A stretch of DNA of 64,000 nt from Nitrospira sp. (lineage in GTDB: Bacteria; Nitrospirota; Nitrospiria; Nitrospirales; Nitrospiraceae). How positions within the stretch are numbered: the first letter of the stretch is position 1; the number at the start of each line of letters is the position of its first letter. Below, one piece after another: positions 1 through 9,356 of this stretch. The stretch covers positions 124,001-188,000 of the forward strand of contig SWDM01000013.1 of the NCBI GenBank assembly GCA_005116835.1, given 5' to 3'. The notes beneath the pieces were generated by a model, which saw only the letters and a program-made list of their open reading frames with translations, was not told the DNA's origin and did not search any database. Made by a program: the position numbers and the translations under genes.

Positions 1-1336
1 GCACTTGCTGCTTGCCCTCTTTGAACTGCGCCACCTGTGTCTGGTTCTTTGCAAGCACGTCGCCGATGATCTTGTCGAGCGCCCCTTCGTCGGATACTTG
101 AATGAGCCCTTTTTCTTGAACAATCTGTTCCGCTGTCTTTCCGCTGCTGTAGATCTCTGGAAAAATCTCGCGCGCGACTTTCAAACTGATCGTCCCCTGC
201 TCGACCAACTGGAGAAGACTGACGAGCCGTTCGGGTGAAACAGGGGAAGCGCTGGCATCGGTGCCGGAATTATTTAGTTCTCTGGTCAGCTCACCCATCA
301 CCCAATTACTCACCGTCTTGGGTTGATTGAACAGCTTTACACAGGATTCGAAGTAATCGGCCACCGCCTTCGATGCCGTCAATACTCCTGCATCGTATTC
401 GGACAACGCAAACTCGTGAACAAACCTCGCCAGCCTGGAAGCAGGCAATTCAATCATCTGCTTCCGACACCCTTCGATCCATTCCTTCTCCAACTTCAAC
501 GGCACCAGATCGGGATCGGGGAAATAACGATAATCGTGCGCTTCTTCCTTGGAACGCATCACCACCGTCTCGCCTCGGTCGAGATTCCATAGACGGGTCT
601 CCTGGTTGATCTTGCCACCCTCGTTCAGCACCTTGGCCTGACGCTTGATCTCGTATTCGATGGCATCCTTGACGAACTTGAATGAATTGATGTTCTTAAG
701 CTCAACCTTGGTCCCGAATGCCTTCTGACCCAACGGACGAAGAGAAAGATTCGGCTCGCAACGGAAGCTCCCTTCATCCATATTGCCGTCACAGACCTCA
801 AGATACATCAGCACATCGCGAAGGCCTTTCAAATAAGCCACGACTTCATCGGCTGACCGCAAGTCCGGCTCTGTGACGATTTCCAACAATGGGGTTCCCG
901 CCCTATTTAAATCGACGCGGCTCCCGTTGGCACCGGCGACATGAACACTCTTTCCCGCATCCTCTTCCAGATGGGCACGACGGATACGGACGCGCCGTGA
1001 GCCTTCACTTCCCGTAATCTCGATCCACCCATGCTCACAGATCGGCGCTTCGTATTGCGAAATCTGGTAACCCTTGGGCAAATCCGGATAGAAATAGTTC
1101 TTGCGCGCAAAGACATTGTTCGCCGCAATCGTGCAGTTCAGCGCCAGCCCTGCGCGCACCGCCATCTCCACTGCCGCCTGGTTGATCACCGGCAAGGTGC
1201 CCGGAAGCCCCAAACACAAGGGACAGGTCTGGCTATTGGCCGTGAGCCCGAAGACCGTCCCGCAGCCGCAGAACAGCTTGGACTTCGTCCGCAGCTGCGC
1301 ATGCACTTCCACGCCGATGACGACTTCGTACACCAT
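1..1336 (-). CDS. gatB: Aspartyl/glutamyl-tRNA amidotransferase subunit B (partial)
   Basis: Subunit B of the GatCAB complex, which turns misacylated Glu-tRNA(Gln) or Asp-tRNA(Asn) into Gln-tRNA or Asn-tRNA. About 445 codons are visible; the C-terminus (roughly 30-40 residues of the tail domain) lies beyond the left edge. The N-terminus carries GVEVHAQL (residues 8-15). It is followed by a zinc-type cysteine set, C23, C25, C38 and C41, in FCGC...CPLC. The ATG at 1336 lies 3 bases after the stop of the YtxH gene, so the two are probably co-transcribed with the gatA group upstream. Identification rests on these motifs plus gatA and gatC close by; alternatives are unlikely. Confidence 0.95.
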   Translation of the reverse strand, partial: MVYEVVIGVEVHAQLRTKSKLFCGCGTVFGLTANSQTCPLCLGLPGTLPVINQAAVEMAVRAGLALNCTIAANNVFARKNYFYPDLPKGYQISQYEAPICEHGWIEITGSEGSRRVRIRRAHLEEDAGKSVHVAGANGSRVDLNRAGTPLLEIVTEPDLRSADEVVAYLKGLRDVLMYLEVCDGNMDEGSFRCEPNLSLRPLGQKAFGTKVELKNINSFKFVKDAIEYEIKRQAKVLNEGGKINQETRLWNLDRGETVVMRSKEEAHDYRYFPDPDLVPLKLEKEWIEGCRKQMIELPASRLARFVHEFALSEYDAGVLTASKAVADYFESCVKLFNQPKTVSNWVMGELTRELNNSGTDASASPVSPERLVSLLQLVEQGTISLKVAREIFPEIYSSGKTAEQIVQEKGLIQVSDEGALDKIIGDVLAKNQTQVAQFKEGKQQV

Positions 1337-1339
1337 CGT

Positions 1340-1660
1340 TTACCCCTGGGGCTCTCCATGCTGCCGATCGCGCTCGCGTCGCATCGCTTCACGTCCGGCG
1401 TCGAACGCTTCGCGCAAGACCGCCTTCTTCGAATCCACAAACTGTTTCCCCTCTCCCACGACCTCTTCGAATGTTTCGCCTGCGCAACCAGCCAGATCCC
1501 GCAGATTGCCTTCTGCGCGGCGGGCATAGCCGCGCAATTGCTCCCGCGACTCGCTTCCGGCCTGCGGAGCCAGCAATAACGCCGCCACCGCGCCTAACGC
1601 CGCGCCGCTCAAAAACGCAAGCAAGACCCCCGCTGATGAGGAACCTCGATCATCCGCCAT
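1340..1660 (-). CDS. YtxH-domain small membrane protein
   Basis: A 106-residue protein with one glycine/alanine-rich transmembrane segment at about residues 10-32, then a charged helical cytoplasmic tail rich in Arg, Glu and Ala. The pattern of hydrophobic anchor, LLAPQAGSESREQLR and coiled tail is typical of the YtxH family, often called general stress proteins, whose biochemical role is unknown. It overlaps the DUF948 gene upstream by 11 bases. YtxH and DUF948 (YtxG-like) proteins are commonly encoded together, which supports both calls. It ends 3 bases before gatB. Confidence 0.8.
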   Translation of the reverse strand: MADDRGSSSAGVLLAFLSGAALGAVAALLLAPQAGSESREQLRGYARRAEGNLRDLAGCAGETFEEVVGEGKQFVDSKKAVLREAFDAGREAMRRERDRQHGEPQG

Positions 1661-2057
1661 TGTGATGCCCTCCTTCTTCTCGAAACCGTTCCTTCATGAC
1701 TTGGGTTGCGGCTTTAACTCCTGCAACCATACTTGCCACATTGGCCAACATCGATCCGCTCGAACCTCGGACGGCATTATGAACCTGCTGTACCGATTCC
1801 CCTACTTCTCCGACCGCATGCAAGAGAACGGTCGCATGCTCCACTCCCCCGCGGGCCTGTTCAGCCAAATCGTTCACCTTGTGACTCATCGTCCGGAGCT
1901 CGTCTATCAGCGGCGGCAAGTCGTGGTTCATCTTGGCGAGAAGCTGTTCGGACTCCGCCACGGTCTTGCGAATTTGAACCAACATGGGCACGAGAAAACC
2001 CACCAGCACGGCAAACGCAACAGCTACAAGGATCGCCGCGATTTCAACGAATGTCAT
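1650..2057 (-). CDS. DUF948 (YtxG-like) membrane protein
   Basis: A 135-residue protein with an N-terminal transmembrane helix (about residues 5-27) followed by a long amphipathic, coiled-coil-like region in which hydrophobic residues recur with heptad-like spacing. This layout fits the DUF948 family, whose function is unknown and which is often paired with YtxH, as here. A good Shine-Dalgarno (AGGAA) lies just upstream of the ATG at 2057. A hairpin repeat separates it from gatA, so transcription from gatA may be attenuated before this pair. Confidence 0.75.
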   Translation of the reverse strand: MTFVEIAAILVAVAFAVLVGFLVPMLVQIRKTVAESEQLLAKMNHDLPPLIDELRTMSHKVNDLAEQARGGVEHATVLLHAVGEVGESVQQVHNAVRGSSGSMLANVASMVAGVKAATQVMKERFREEGGHHNGG

Positions 2058-2070
2058 AGTTCCTCCACAT

Positions 2071-2169
2071 CGCGTGAAACGTGAGACGTGAAACGTAAAA
2101 TGTAGGGGAACAAGACCGGCGTCTCTATCTCACTCTTGCGTTTCACTTTTCACCTTTTACCTTTTACGA
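2071..2169. repeat. Word-repeat hairpin, GTGAAACGT family (copy B1)
   Basis: Left arm is repeated words GTGAAACGTGAGACGTGAAACG; the right arm carries the inverse GTTTCAC/TTTTCACC words, with a loop containing GTTCCCCTACATTTTACG on the minus strand. The loop resembles that of the copy at 31205-31303. It lies between gatA and the DUF948 gene and could act as a terminator or attenuator. Confidence 0.7.
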
Positions 2170-2170
2170 C

Positions 2171-3637
2171 TTACCGCACTGCCGGCTTTTTGGCCCGCCA
2201 TTGCGTACTCTGTTCGTAGGCATAGGCCGCCCGCAAGAGCGTTTCTTCTTCAAACGGACGACCGATCAGTTGCAACCCGATGGGAAGCCCAGTCTGACTG
2301 AAACCGCAGGGCACTGAAATCGCCGGCACACCGGCAAGGTTCGCCGATATGGTGAAGATGTCCGACAAATACATCTGGAGCGGGTCGTCGCTCTTCGCTC
2401 CAAACTTGAATGCCGGCGTGGGTGTCACAGGTGTCACGATAAGATCGACCTCCTGAAACGCCGCCTCGAAGTCCTGGCGAATCAACGTTCGCACCGCCTG
2501 TGCCTTGCCATAATAGGCATCGTAATATCCGGCACTGAGGACATAGGTTCCGAGCATGATCCGGCGCTTCACTTCTGGCCCGAACCCCTCCTGACGCGTC
2601 TTCATATACAGGTCAAGCAGGTCTTTGGTTTCTTTGGCGCGAAGTCCGAACTTCACTCCGTCATATCGGGCCAGATTCGAGCTGGCTTCGGCCGTGGCAA
2701 TCACATAGTAGACGGCGACTGCCGCGTCTGTACGAGGCAACCGGATTTCCTTGATCTCCCCGCCGAGCGCCTTCAGTTGCTCAATCGCCGCCCGCACCGC
2801 CTGTTCCACTTCCGCATCAAGCCCCTCAGCGAAAAACTCGACCGGCACACCTACTTTTAGTTTCTTGAGATCTTTTTTCTTGAGCGCCTTCAAATAATCC
2901 GGTACCGGGACATCGGCCGACGTCGAATCCAACGGATCGTGACCGGCAATGGCTCCGAGAAGGAAGGCGGCATCCCTTACATCTTTGGTAATCGGCCCGA
3001 TTTGATCGAGCGAAGAGGCGAACGCGATCAACCCGTACCGAGAGACCCGCCCATAGGTCGGTTTGAGACCCACCACTCCGCAGAATGCCGCAGGCTGACG
3101 GATCGATCCGCCCGTATCGGAACCCAAGGCTGCGACACATTCGTCGGCTGCGACAGCCGCTGCGGATCCTCCGCTGGACCCACCGGGCACACACTGCAAA
3201 TTCCAGGGATTACGGCTGGGGCCGACGGATGAATTCTCAGTCGATGAACCCATCGCAAATTCATCGAGGTTGGTTTTCCCGATCAGCAGATACCCCTGCG
3301 CTCTCAGCCTGGCAATCACCGTCGCATCGTATGGAGGCACGAAGTTCCCGAGCATGCGCGACGCGCAGGTGGTAAGCACTCCCTCGGTACAGATATTGTC
3401 TTTGATCGCCAGTGGCATGCCCATCATCGGCAATGTCTTGCGCCAACCTTTTAACGAGGCATCGAGCGCGGTGGCTTGTGCAACCGCCGCATCTTTGGTT
3501 TGCGTGATGTAGGCCTTCACTTTGGGCTCGACCTGGCCGATCCGCAATCCATAGGCGCGCACGATCTCTGTGGCCGTCACTTCGCCAGCCGTGAACTTTT
3601 CATGGAGCTCATAGAGCGAGAGCTTAGGGATCGACAT
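2171..3637 (-). CDS. gatA: Aspartyl/glutamyl-tRNA amidotransferase subunit A
   Basis: The glutaminase (amidase-signature) subunit of GatCAB; it releases ammonia from glutamine, which is channelled to GatB. The 488-residue length is normal for the family. The catalytic Ser-cisSer-Lys triad can be read as K79 (LAIKDN), S154 (PGGSSGGS) and S178 ([11 protein letters not shown]). Its ATG overlaps the stop region of panD by one base. The order gatC-panD-gatA implies a single transcript with panD embedded in it. Confidence 0.97.
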   Translation of the reverse strand: MSIPKLSLYELHEKFTAGEVTATEIVRAYGLRIGQVEPKVKAYITQTKDAAVAQATALDASLKGWRKTLPMMGMPLAIKDNICTEGVLTTCASRMLGNFVPPYDATVIARLRAQGYLLIGKTNLDEFAMGSSTENSSVGPSRNPWNLQCVPGGSSGGSAAAVAADECVAALGSDTGGSIRQPAAFCGVVGLKPTYGRVSRYGLIAFASSLDQIGPITKDVRDAAFLLGAIAGHDPLDSTSADVPVPDYLKALKKKDLKKLKVGVPVEFFAEGLDAEVEQAVRAAIEQLKALGGEIKEIRLPRTDAAVAVYYVIATAEASSNLARYDGVKFGLRAKETKDLLDLYMKTRQEGFGPEVKRRIMLGTYVLSAGYYDAYYGKAQAVRTLIRQDFEAAFQEVDLIVTPVTPTPAFKFGAKSDDPLQMYLSDIFTISANLAGVPAISVPCGFSQTGLPIGLQLIGRPFEEETLLRAAYAYEQSTQWRAKKPAVR

Positions 3638-4002
3638 CAGCGTTTTGGTTTCCCCGCCACAATCCGGTTCATCCCATCAACCTGGACGATCTTGGGAACA
3701 TGCCGCTTGATTTCCTCATCTGAATAATACTCATAACAAAAGATGATAATCTGATCGCGGACCGCGCCCTTCCGCGCCGTCGGTCCATTGAGGATAATCT
3801 CACCCTCGCCCCGCTTGCCCGCCACAGCATACGTCATGAACCGTTCGCCGTTATTCAGATTGGAGCAGACGATCGCCTCATAGGGCAAAATCCCCGCGGC
3901 CTCCATGAGGTCCTCGTCGATTGTCAGACTGCCTTCGTAGTCGAGGCAGGACTCCGTGACCGTGGCCCGATGGATTTTCGACCGTAACATTTGTCTGAAC
4001 AT
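3637..4002 (-). CDS. panD: Aspartate 1-decarboxylase precursor
   Basis: Makes beta-alanine from L-aspartate for pantothenate and CoA synthesis, using a pyruvoyl group formed by self-cleavage. The cleavage site is visible as Gly24-Ser25 in DYEGSLTID. Other family features are K9 in [20 protein letters not shown] and the NGPTARKG turn. At 121 residues the length is normal. It sits between gatC and gatA. The insertion has no obvious functional link to tRNA amidation beyond aspartate metabolism. Confidence 0.95.
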   Translation of the reverse strand: MFRQMLRSKIHRATVTESCLDYEGSLTIDEDLMEAAGILPYEAIVCSNLNNGERFMTYAVAGKRGEGEIILNGPTARKGAVRDQIIIFCYEYYSDEEIKRHVPKIVQVDGMNRIVAGKPKR

Positions 4003-4013
4003 TCGGACCTCGT

Positions 4014-4316
4014 TTAAAGGGGTTGGCGATCTTCGATAATTTTCGGCACAACAAAAAACCCGTCGGCTGATTCCGGCGCATTGCTCACCGAGCGATCCAC
4101 CGGCAGAGACGGACGCGCGATGTCGGGGCGAAACACATTGACTTGCCCCAGCACCGTCGCCGTCGGTTCAACGCCTGTGGTGTCGTATCGGCTCAATGTC
4201 TCCACATGCGTAAGAATCTGACTCAGCTGCTTCGTAAACGCCGCCTGCTCACTCTCCGTCAACTCCAGCCGCGCCAACTTCGCAACTTTCTCTACTTCCT
4301 GTTTCGTAATTTCCAT
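4014..4316 (-). CDS. gatC: Aspartyl/glutamyl-tRNA amidotransferase subunit C
   Basis: The small GatC subunit (100 residues) that clamps GatA to GatB. Its hallmark N-terminal helices are present (VEKVAKLARLELTESE, then FTKQLSQILTHVETLSRYDT), as is the conserved C-terminal RPD motif followed by a long loop. It is the first gene of the gatC-panD-gatA group; upstream lies only a hairpin repeat and the 3' end of glmS. Its promoter must therefore lie in or near that repeat, unless transcription continues from glmS. Confidence 0.93.
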   Translation of the reverse strand: MEITKQEVEKVAKLARLELTESEQAAFTKQLSQILTHVETLSRYDTTGVEPTATVLGQVNVFRPDIARPSLPVDRSVSNAPESADGFFVVPKIIEDRQPL

Positions 4317-4328
4317 AAAAATTTGTCT

Positions 4329-4450
4329 CTCAAGTCGTCAAGTCGAAAGTCGTCAAGTCCAAAGTCATCAGGTCCAAAGTCTTCAAGTCTCGACGAGAAA
4401 TCAGACATTCGACTTTGCAGACTTGAAGACTTGACGACTTTACGACCTTC
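4329..4450. repeat. Word-repeat hairpin, AAGTCGTCAAGTC family (copy C1)
   Basis: About six tandem variants of the word AAGTC(G/C)(T/A)(C/A)AAGTC on the left arm, with inverse words (GACTTGAAGACTTGACGACTT) on the right arm and an unrelated loop. It fills the glmS-gatC gap. The next members of this family lie at 26755-26860 and 27236-27300. Confidence 0.75.
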
Positions 4451-4457
4451 TGATTCA

Positions 4458-6287
4458 TCATTCGACAGTGACACTTTTCGCCAGATTCCGTGGCTGATCC
4501 ACATCCGCCCCCCTCAACACAGCGATATGATACGCCAAGAGCTGGAGTGGAATCGTAAACAAGATCGGCGAGAGCAACGGATGGGTATCGGGAATCGTGA
4601 ACACCGCATCGGCAATCTTCCCCAACTCCCGCTCGCCTTCTGCCACGAGCGCAATGACCGGCGCGTGCCGGGCTTTCACTTCCATCAGGTTGCTGACGGT
4701 CTTTTCGTACAGCCGATCTTTCGGCGCCAATACGACCACCGGCATATCCTTATCGATGAGCGCAATGGGGCCATGCTTCATCTCTCCGGCAGCGTAGCCT
4801 TCCGCATGAATGTAGGACACTTCCTTCAGCTTCAAGGCTCCTTCAAGCGCGATCGGATAGTTGATCCCGCGGCCAAGAAATAAGAAGTTCCGCTTCTTGT
4901 AATACCGCTTGGCAATCGCGACGATCTCGGCCTCGCGGCTGAGCACCCGCTCGACCAATACCGGAAGCCGGACAAGCCGATCGAGCCAGGCCTTGCCGTC
5001 GGCGACAGACAGGGTTCCGCGCACGCGGCCCATATGCAACGCCAGCATATAGAGCGCCGTGAGCTGCGCGGTGAAGGCTTTGGTCGACGCGACGCCGATT
5101 TCAGGCCCGCAATGCGTATAGAGCACGCCGTCCGATTCACGGGCCAGCGTACTGCCCACCACGTTCACGATCGACACGACACGGGCTCCTTTGTCCTTAG
5201 CTTCGCGCGCAGCGGCCAGCGTGTCCGCCGTCTCGCCGGACTGGGAGATGGTGATAAAGAGATCGTTCTTACCGACCAGCGGATCACGATAGCGGAACTC
5301 GCTCCCGATATCGACCTGCACCGGCCTGCGGACCATTTCCTCCAACAGATACTTCCCCACCAGCCCCGCGTGCCACGAGGTACCGCAGGCCACGATCCAA
5401 GTTCGTCCAGCTTCGGCAAACTCTTTCGGCGTCAATCCGATGTCCGGCAGATCCGCCTCGCCGGTATCGTACGAGTAGCGCCCGCGCATCGTGTCGAGAA
5501 TCGTTTGCGGCTGCTCGTGAATCTCCTTCAACATGAAGTGCGGGAATCCACCCTTTTCTGCCGCAGCGGTATCCCATATAATCTTCGTGAGTTTCCGTTT
5601 AGCCGGATGTCCATCAACGTCGGTAAAGTGAATCTCCGTGGCAGTGACCACCGCCACGTCGCCCTCTTCGAGGTAGGTCACATCACGGGTATGGGCGAGC
5701 ATGGCCATGACGTCGGAGGCGACGAAGCATGCCTTGGAAGTTTTCCCCACAACCAGCGGACATCCGGAACGCGCCGCGATCATCGTTCCCGGTTCCCGCT
5801 CCGAAATCACGGCGAGCGCATAACTCCCTCGTACCTCTTTTGTAGCGGCTCGCACCGCTTCGGCCAACGTCATGCCCTGCTCAAGATATTTGTCGATCAG
5901 ATGCGCCACAACCTCCGTGTCCGTTTCCGATTGAAACCTATAGCCCTCCGCTTCCAATTGATGTTTCAGCGGCTGATAGTTTTCGATGATGCCGTTATGC
6001 ACCAGCACACAGCCTTTCGAGCGGTGTGGGTGGGCGTTTTGCTCCGACGGCTTTCCGTGCGTGGCCCATCGCGTATGGCCGATCCCCACAGTCCCCTTGA
6101 GCTCTTTCTCTTTGAGTGACTTCTGAAGATTGACCAGTTTGCCGACCGTACGCCGAATTTCAATCTTCTCGCCTTGCAGGACTGCGACACCGGCCGAGTC
6201 GTAGCCTCGATACTCCAGCTTGGCAAGTCCGCCGATCAGAATCGGCACCGTCTCCTGATCCCCCACATATCCGACTATTCCACACAT
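4458..6287 (-). CDS. glmS: Glutamine-fructose-6-phosphate aminotransferase (isomerizing)
   Basis: Makes glucosamine-6-phosphate from fructose-6-phosphate and glutamine, the first committed step to UDP-GlcNAc. At 609 residues the length is normal. The nucleophile Cys2 is at the mature N-terminus (MCGIVGYVG). The glutaminase domain spans about 1-220, followed by two SIS domains (about 285-430 and 455-600), and the conserved C-terminus ends KSVTVE. It starts 2 bases after the glmU stop, so GlmU and GlmS are made from one transcript. No glmS ribozyme is expected or seen, because its 5' side is filled by glmU. Confidence 0.97.
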   Translation of the reverse strand: MCGIVGYVGDQETVPILIGGLAKLEYRGYDSAGVAVLQGEKIEIRRTVGKLVNLQKSLKEKELKGTVGIGHTRWATHGKPSEQNAHPHRSKGCVLVHNGIIENYQPLKHQLEAEGYRFQSETDTEVVAHLIDKYLEQGMTLAEAVRAATKEVRGSYALAVISEREPGTMIAARSGCPLVVGKTSKACFVASDVMAMLAHTRDVTYLEEGDVAVVTATEIHFTDVDGHPAKRKLTKIIWDTAAAEKGGFPHFMLKEIHEQPQTILDTMRGRYSYDTGEADLPDIGLTPKEFAEAGRTWIVACGTSWHAGLVGKYLLEEMVRRPVQVDIGSEFRYRDPLVGKNDLFITISQSGETADTLAAAREAKDKGARVVSIVNVVGSTLARESDGVLYTHCGPEIGVASTKAFTAQLTALYMLALHMGRVRGTLSVADGKAWLDRLVRLPVLVERVLSREAEIVAIAKRYYKKRNFLFLGRGINYPIALEGALKLKEVSYIHAEGYAAGEMKHGPIALIDKDMPVVVLAPKDRLYEKTVSNLMEVKARHAPVIALVAEGERELGKIADAVFTIPDTHPLLSPILFTIPLQLLAYHIAVLRGADVDQPRNLAKSVTVE

Positions 6288-6289
6288 AC

Positions 6290-7894
6290 TTACCCCCTGG
6301 TGCGTTTCTTCACTTGCCTGCCCGTTGAAGCCTTCGGTCGTTTCTTGGTCAGGCGAACAGACTTCGTTTTACGTTTCACGTTTACCGGTTCACGCGTTGT
6401 GCCAGTCTGCAGCGCGCGCCGGCGCGCCGCCCAGCCTGCGCGGTTCAATTGAGGCACTCGCCCAATGACCAAGGCATCTGCCGGTACATTCTCCGTGACG
6501 GTGGTGCCGGCTGCGATGATGGCTCCCGCCCCCACTGTCACCGGAGCAACTAGCTGTGTATCGCTGCCGAGAAACACTCCATCCCCTATCACTGTCTGAA
6601 ACTTTTGCATGCCATCGTAGTTACACGTGATGGTGCCGGCGCCGATGTTGACACCCTTCCCGATCTTTGCGTCGCCCAGGTAACTTAGGTGGTTGGCCTT
6701 CGATCCTTCGCCCAGGTCGGTTTTTTTCATCTCGACAAAGTTCCCGACCTTGGCCTTCTTCCGCACCACCACACCGGGACGCAGATGGGTAAAGGGGCCC
6801 AGATGCGCGCCATCCTCGATGCGAGTATCGGTAAATACACAATGATCGAGAATCTCGACACCGTTGCCGACCACGCAATCGGTCAATCGTGTAGAGGACC
6901 GCACCACACAATCCTCCCCAATAACCGTGGCCCCTTCGAGCATCACGTTGGGATACAACACCGTGTCTCGTCCGATTGTGACCGCCGCGTCGATCCAGAC
7001 TGACGCCGGATCGACCATCGTCACCCCGGCATCCAGCCAGCGGTCTCGAATCTGCTTCCGCACGACCAGCTCAGCTTCAGCAAGCTGTCGGCGTGTATTC
7101 ACACCAAGTCCTTCATCAGGATTGCCGAGCGTCACCGCTGCCACACGATGCCCCTGTCCCGATGCGAGGTGGATGATATCCGTCAAATAATACTCACCCT
7201 GCGCGTTGCTGGGAGTGAGCTTCTCCAAGGCGCTGAACAGAAACTTGCCGTCGACCACATAGGTGCCCACGTTGATTTCTCGAATTGCTTGCTCCTCTGC
7301 ATCGGCGTCTCGATCCTCGACGATACGCAAGACTCCCCGCTCAGCTGTCTTCGCACGCACAACCCGTCCGTACCCGCTTGCGTCTTCGAGCATCGCGGTC
7401 AGGACGGTTACGGTAGCGCCTGCTGTCTCATGAACACGAAGGAGTTCGCGCACAGTCGTTTCCTGAAGCAGCGGCGTATCGCCGTTCAGAATCAAATAAC
7501 TGGACGGGGCGCCGTTTGCTCCCACCTCGAACACCGGGCGGCTCTGTAACACCGCATGGCCTGTGCCCAATTGTTCCCGCTGCTCGACAATGGCCACGGG
7601 AGAACTGCCGCTCTTTCCCGATGTCGCGCGATCGATCACCTGCCGAACCAGATCGGCCTGATGACCCACCACGACAGCGACAGCCCCCCCGGCCACGCGT
7701 AATCCAAGCCCGACCGAATAGAGCACCATCGCCTGGCCGGCCACCGGATGCAGCACCTTCGCTTGCTTTGAGCGCATGCGCTTCCCAAGCCCGGCAGCCA
7801 TCACGACCACCGCAAGACCTGCGATTTTTCCCTGCTGATCGGAGCTGACCGGCTTCTTCACCGTCAAGGCGTCTGTGGCTCGTGAACGATTCAT
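6290..7894 (-). CDS. glmU: Bifunctional GlcN-1-P acetyltransferase / GlcNAc-1-P uridylyltransferase
   Basis: Completes UDP-GlcNAc synthesis for peptidoglycan and LPS. The uridylyltransferase domain begins near residue 27 (VVVMAAGLGKRMRS), with LNGDTPLL as its metal site. A left-handed beta-helix acetyltransferase domain follows from about residue 265. At 534 residues it is longer than the usual 450-480: there are about 26 extra N-terminal residues and a very basic C-terminal tail. Part of that tail (VNVKRKTK) is encoded by a GTGAAACGT word repeat at 6364-6394. The ATG overlaps the DUF502 stop as ATGA, which favours this start and translational coupling. Confidence 0.93.
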   Translation of the reverse strand: MNRSRATDALTVKKPVSSDQQGKIAGLAVVVMAAGLGKRMRSKQAKVLHPVAGQAMVLYSVGLGLRVAGGAVAVVVGHQADLVRQVIDRATSGKSGSSPVAIVEQREQLGTGHAVLQSRPVFEVGANGAPSSYLILNGDTPLLQETTVRELLRVHETAGATVTVLTAMLEDASGYGRVVRAKTAERGVLRIVEDRDADAEEQAIREINVGTYVVDGKFLFSALEKLTPSNAQGEYYLTDIIHLASGQGHRVAAVTLGNPDEGLGVNTRRQLAEAELVVRKQIRDRWLDAGVTMVDPASVWIDAAVTIGRDTVLYPNVMLEGATVIGEDCVVRSSTRLTDCVVGNGVEILDHCVFTDTRIEDGAHLGPFTHLRPGVVVRKKAKVGNFVEMKKTDLGEGSKANHLSYLGDAKIGKGVNIGAGTITCNYDGMQKFQTVIGDGVFLGSDTQLVAPVTVGAGAIIAAGTTVTENVPADALVIGRVPQLNRAGWAARRRALQTGTTREPVNVKRKTKSVRLTKKRPKASTGRQVKKRTRG

Positions 7895-8592
7895 CCGATC
7901 GGCACCCCCGTTTCAGGCTGTTTGACCCTCTCCCATTTCGTCGCGGCAGTCACGGCAGATGCCAACGACACGGACGGCGCGCAGAGCCCGCCTGAGACAA
8001 TGAGCTTCATCGCCTCTTCTACGCTCATATCGACAGCCGTCACCTCATGCTCCGGCACCAACAGGAAATAGCCGGACGTCGGATTCGGTGAGGTCGGCAC
8101 ATACACATGGATCAGCGGCTCCGGCGCGAGATCCTGCATTTCCCCTTTTGTCACGCCTGTGACGAAGGCAATCGAGTAGTGGCCATTCTTGGGAAATTGA
8201 ATCAGCACGACGCGATTGTATGAGGCATGCTCTGAGAACGGCAAAATATCCATCACGGACTTCAAGGTCGAGTAGATCCCCCTCACGAGCGGCACCCGAT
8301 TCAATAATCCTTCCCACCACCTCACGATTTGCCGGCCCATAAAATTGGTGGCAAACAATCCGACCGTGAAAACCAATACAATCAATGCCAGAATCCCAAG
8401 GCCCGGCACGTAATGACTTGGCACTAACCGGACCAGCAGATCACCAAGAATCCCGTCGACCACCACGAACAGAGCCTTCAAAATAAGGATGGTTCCCCAG
8501 ATGGGGATAATCACGAGCAATCCCGTCAGAAAGTAGCGTTTTACCAAGGTTTTCAGCATAAATATGACCAGGCAGAACTTGCTCGCCATCAT
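7891..8592 (-). CDS. DUF502 family membrane protein
   Basis: A 233-residue inner-membrane protein with two strong transmembrane helices, at about residues 20-45 and 65-90, and a soluble C-terminal domain. The motifs GLLVIIPIWGTILI, IPLVRGIYSTLKSV and VPTSPNPTSGYFLLVP are typical of DUF502, whose function is unknown. The true start may be the internal Met at 8559 (MLKTLVKRYF), where family members usually begin; neither start has a strong ribosome site. It precedes glmU with a 4-base overlap. The gap to the divergent tmk (8593-8689) must hold both promoters. Confidence 0.85.
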   Translation of the reverse strand: MMASKFCLVIFMLKTLVKRYFLTGLLVIIPIWGTILILKALFVVVDGILGDLLVRLVPSHYVPGLGILALIVLVFTVGLFATNFMGRQIVRWWEGLLNRVPLVRGIYSTLKSVMDILPFSEHASYNRVVLIQFPKNGHYSIAFVTGVTKGEMQDLAPEPLIHVYVPTSPNPTSGYFLLVPEHEVTAVDMSVEEAMKLIVSGGLCAPSVSLASAVTAATKWERVKQPETGVPIG

Positions 8593-8689
8593 ACAGAGAA
8601 TTCCGAGGCCCTCGCAAGCCTTTTCTTGCTATTTTCAACAACTTGGAATACCATCCCGCCCGTTTTCTATCCCGGTGTGACGCCAAGCA

Positions 8690-9355
8690 ATGAGGATGAA
8701 AAAGCAATCAACTTGTGGCCTATTGATTACCCTGGAGGGGATTGAAGGCAGCGGGAAAAGCACCCAGGTTCGGTTCCTCGCCGAGATGCTCACTCATGCA
8801 GGCTACCGCGTACTCCAAACCAGAGAACCAGGTGGCACAACCACGGCCGAAGCGATTCGCCACATCCTTCTCACCGCAGTATCCAGCGAACCGGTCACGC
8901 CTCAGACCGAAGCCCTGCTTATCCTCGCTGCAAGATGTCAGCACGTCACGCATGTCATCGTGCCGGCACTGAGGCGCGGTACGGTGGTACTCTGCGATCG
9001 GTTTTCCGATTCTACCTTTGCCTATCAAGGATTCGCGCGTGGCCTCGACCTTGAATGGCTGAGGGCAGCCAATGAGGTTGCGACCGGCGGGCTTAAGCCG
9101 GATCTCACCCTCATACTCGACCTGCCTGTTTCAGTGGGCTTGGCTCGGCGGCGAGCCGATCGTGGACAACAGAATCGGCTGGACCATGAGACAGAACGTT
9201 TTCATCGTAAGGTGCGCCGAGGATTTCTGGCGCTCGCAGCCAAAGAGCCTGACCGCATGAGGATCGTGAATGCGAATCGGCCTGCGCAAGAATTACAGGA
9301 CGAGCTCAGTAAGATCGTGGTAGGCTGGATCGCTCGACCACGCCGCCGGAGCTAA
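8690..9355 (+). CDS. tmk: Thymidylate kinase
   Basis: Phosphorylates dTMP to dTDP. At 221 residues it has the P-loop EGIEGSGKSTQ (about 17-27), the TREPGGT substrate loop, the DRFSDSTFAYQG motif and a LID region with RRADRGQQNRLDHE. It is divergent from the DUF502-glmU-glmS group and is followed 1 base later by holB, a common bacterial pairing. A start a few codons later (the second Met) is equally possible. Confidence 0.95.
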   Translation: MRMKKQSTCGLLITLEGIEGSGKSTQVRFLAEMLTHAGYRVLQTREPGGTTTAEAIRHILLTAVSSEPVTPQTEALLILAARCQHVTHVIVPALRRGTVVLCDRFSDSTFAYQGFARGLDLEWLRAANEVATGGLKPDLTLILDLPVSVGLARRRADRGQQNRLDHETERFHRKVRRGFLALAAKEPDRMRIVNANRPAQELQDELSKIVVGWIARPRRRS

Positions 9356-9356
9356 C

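Noticed and set aside
1031-1579. Plus-strand open frames opposite gatB and the YtxH gene
   Set aside because: They run antisense to recognised genes and show Arg/Pro/Leu-rich shadow composition.
4329-4450. Possible CRISPR array
   Set aside because: The words repeat in tandem with variable length, no equal-length spacers separate them, and an inverse arm follows, so this is a hairpin repeat.
6288-6289. glmS ribozyme
   Set aside because: The glmU stop lies 2 bases from the glmS start, leaving no space for one, and the ribozyme is typical of Firmicutes.
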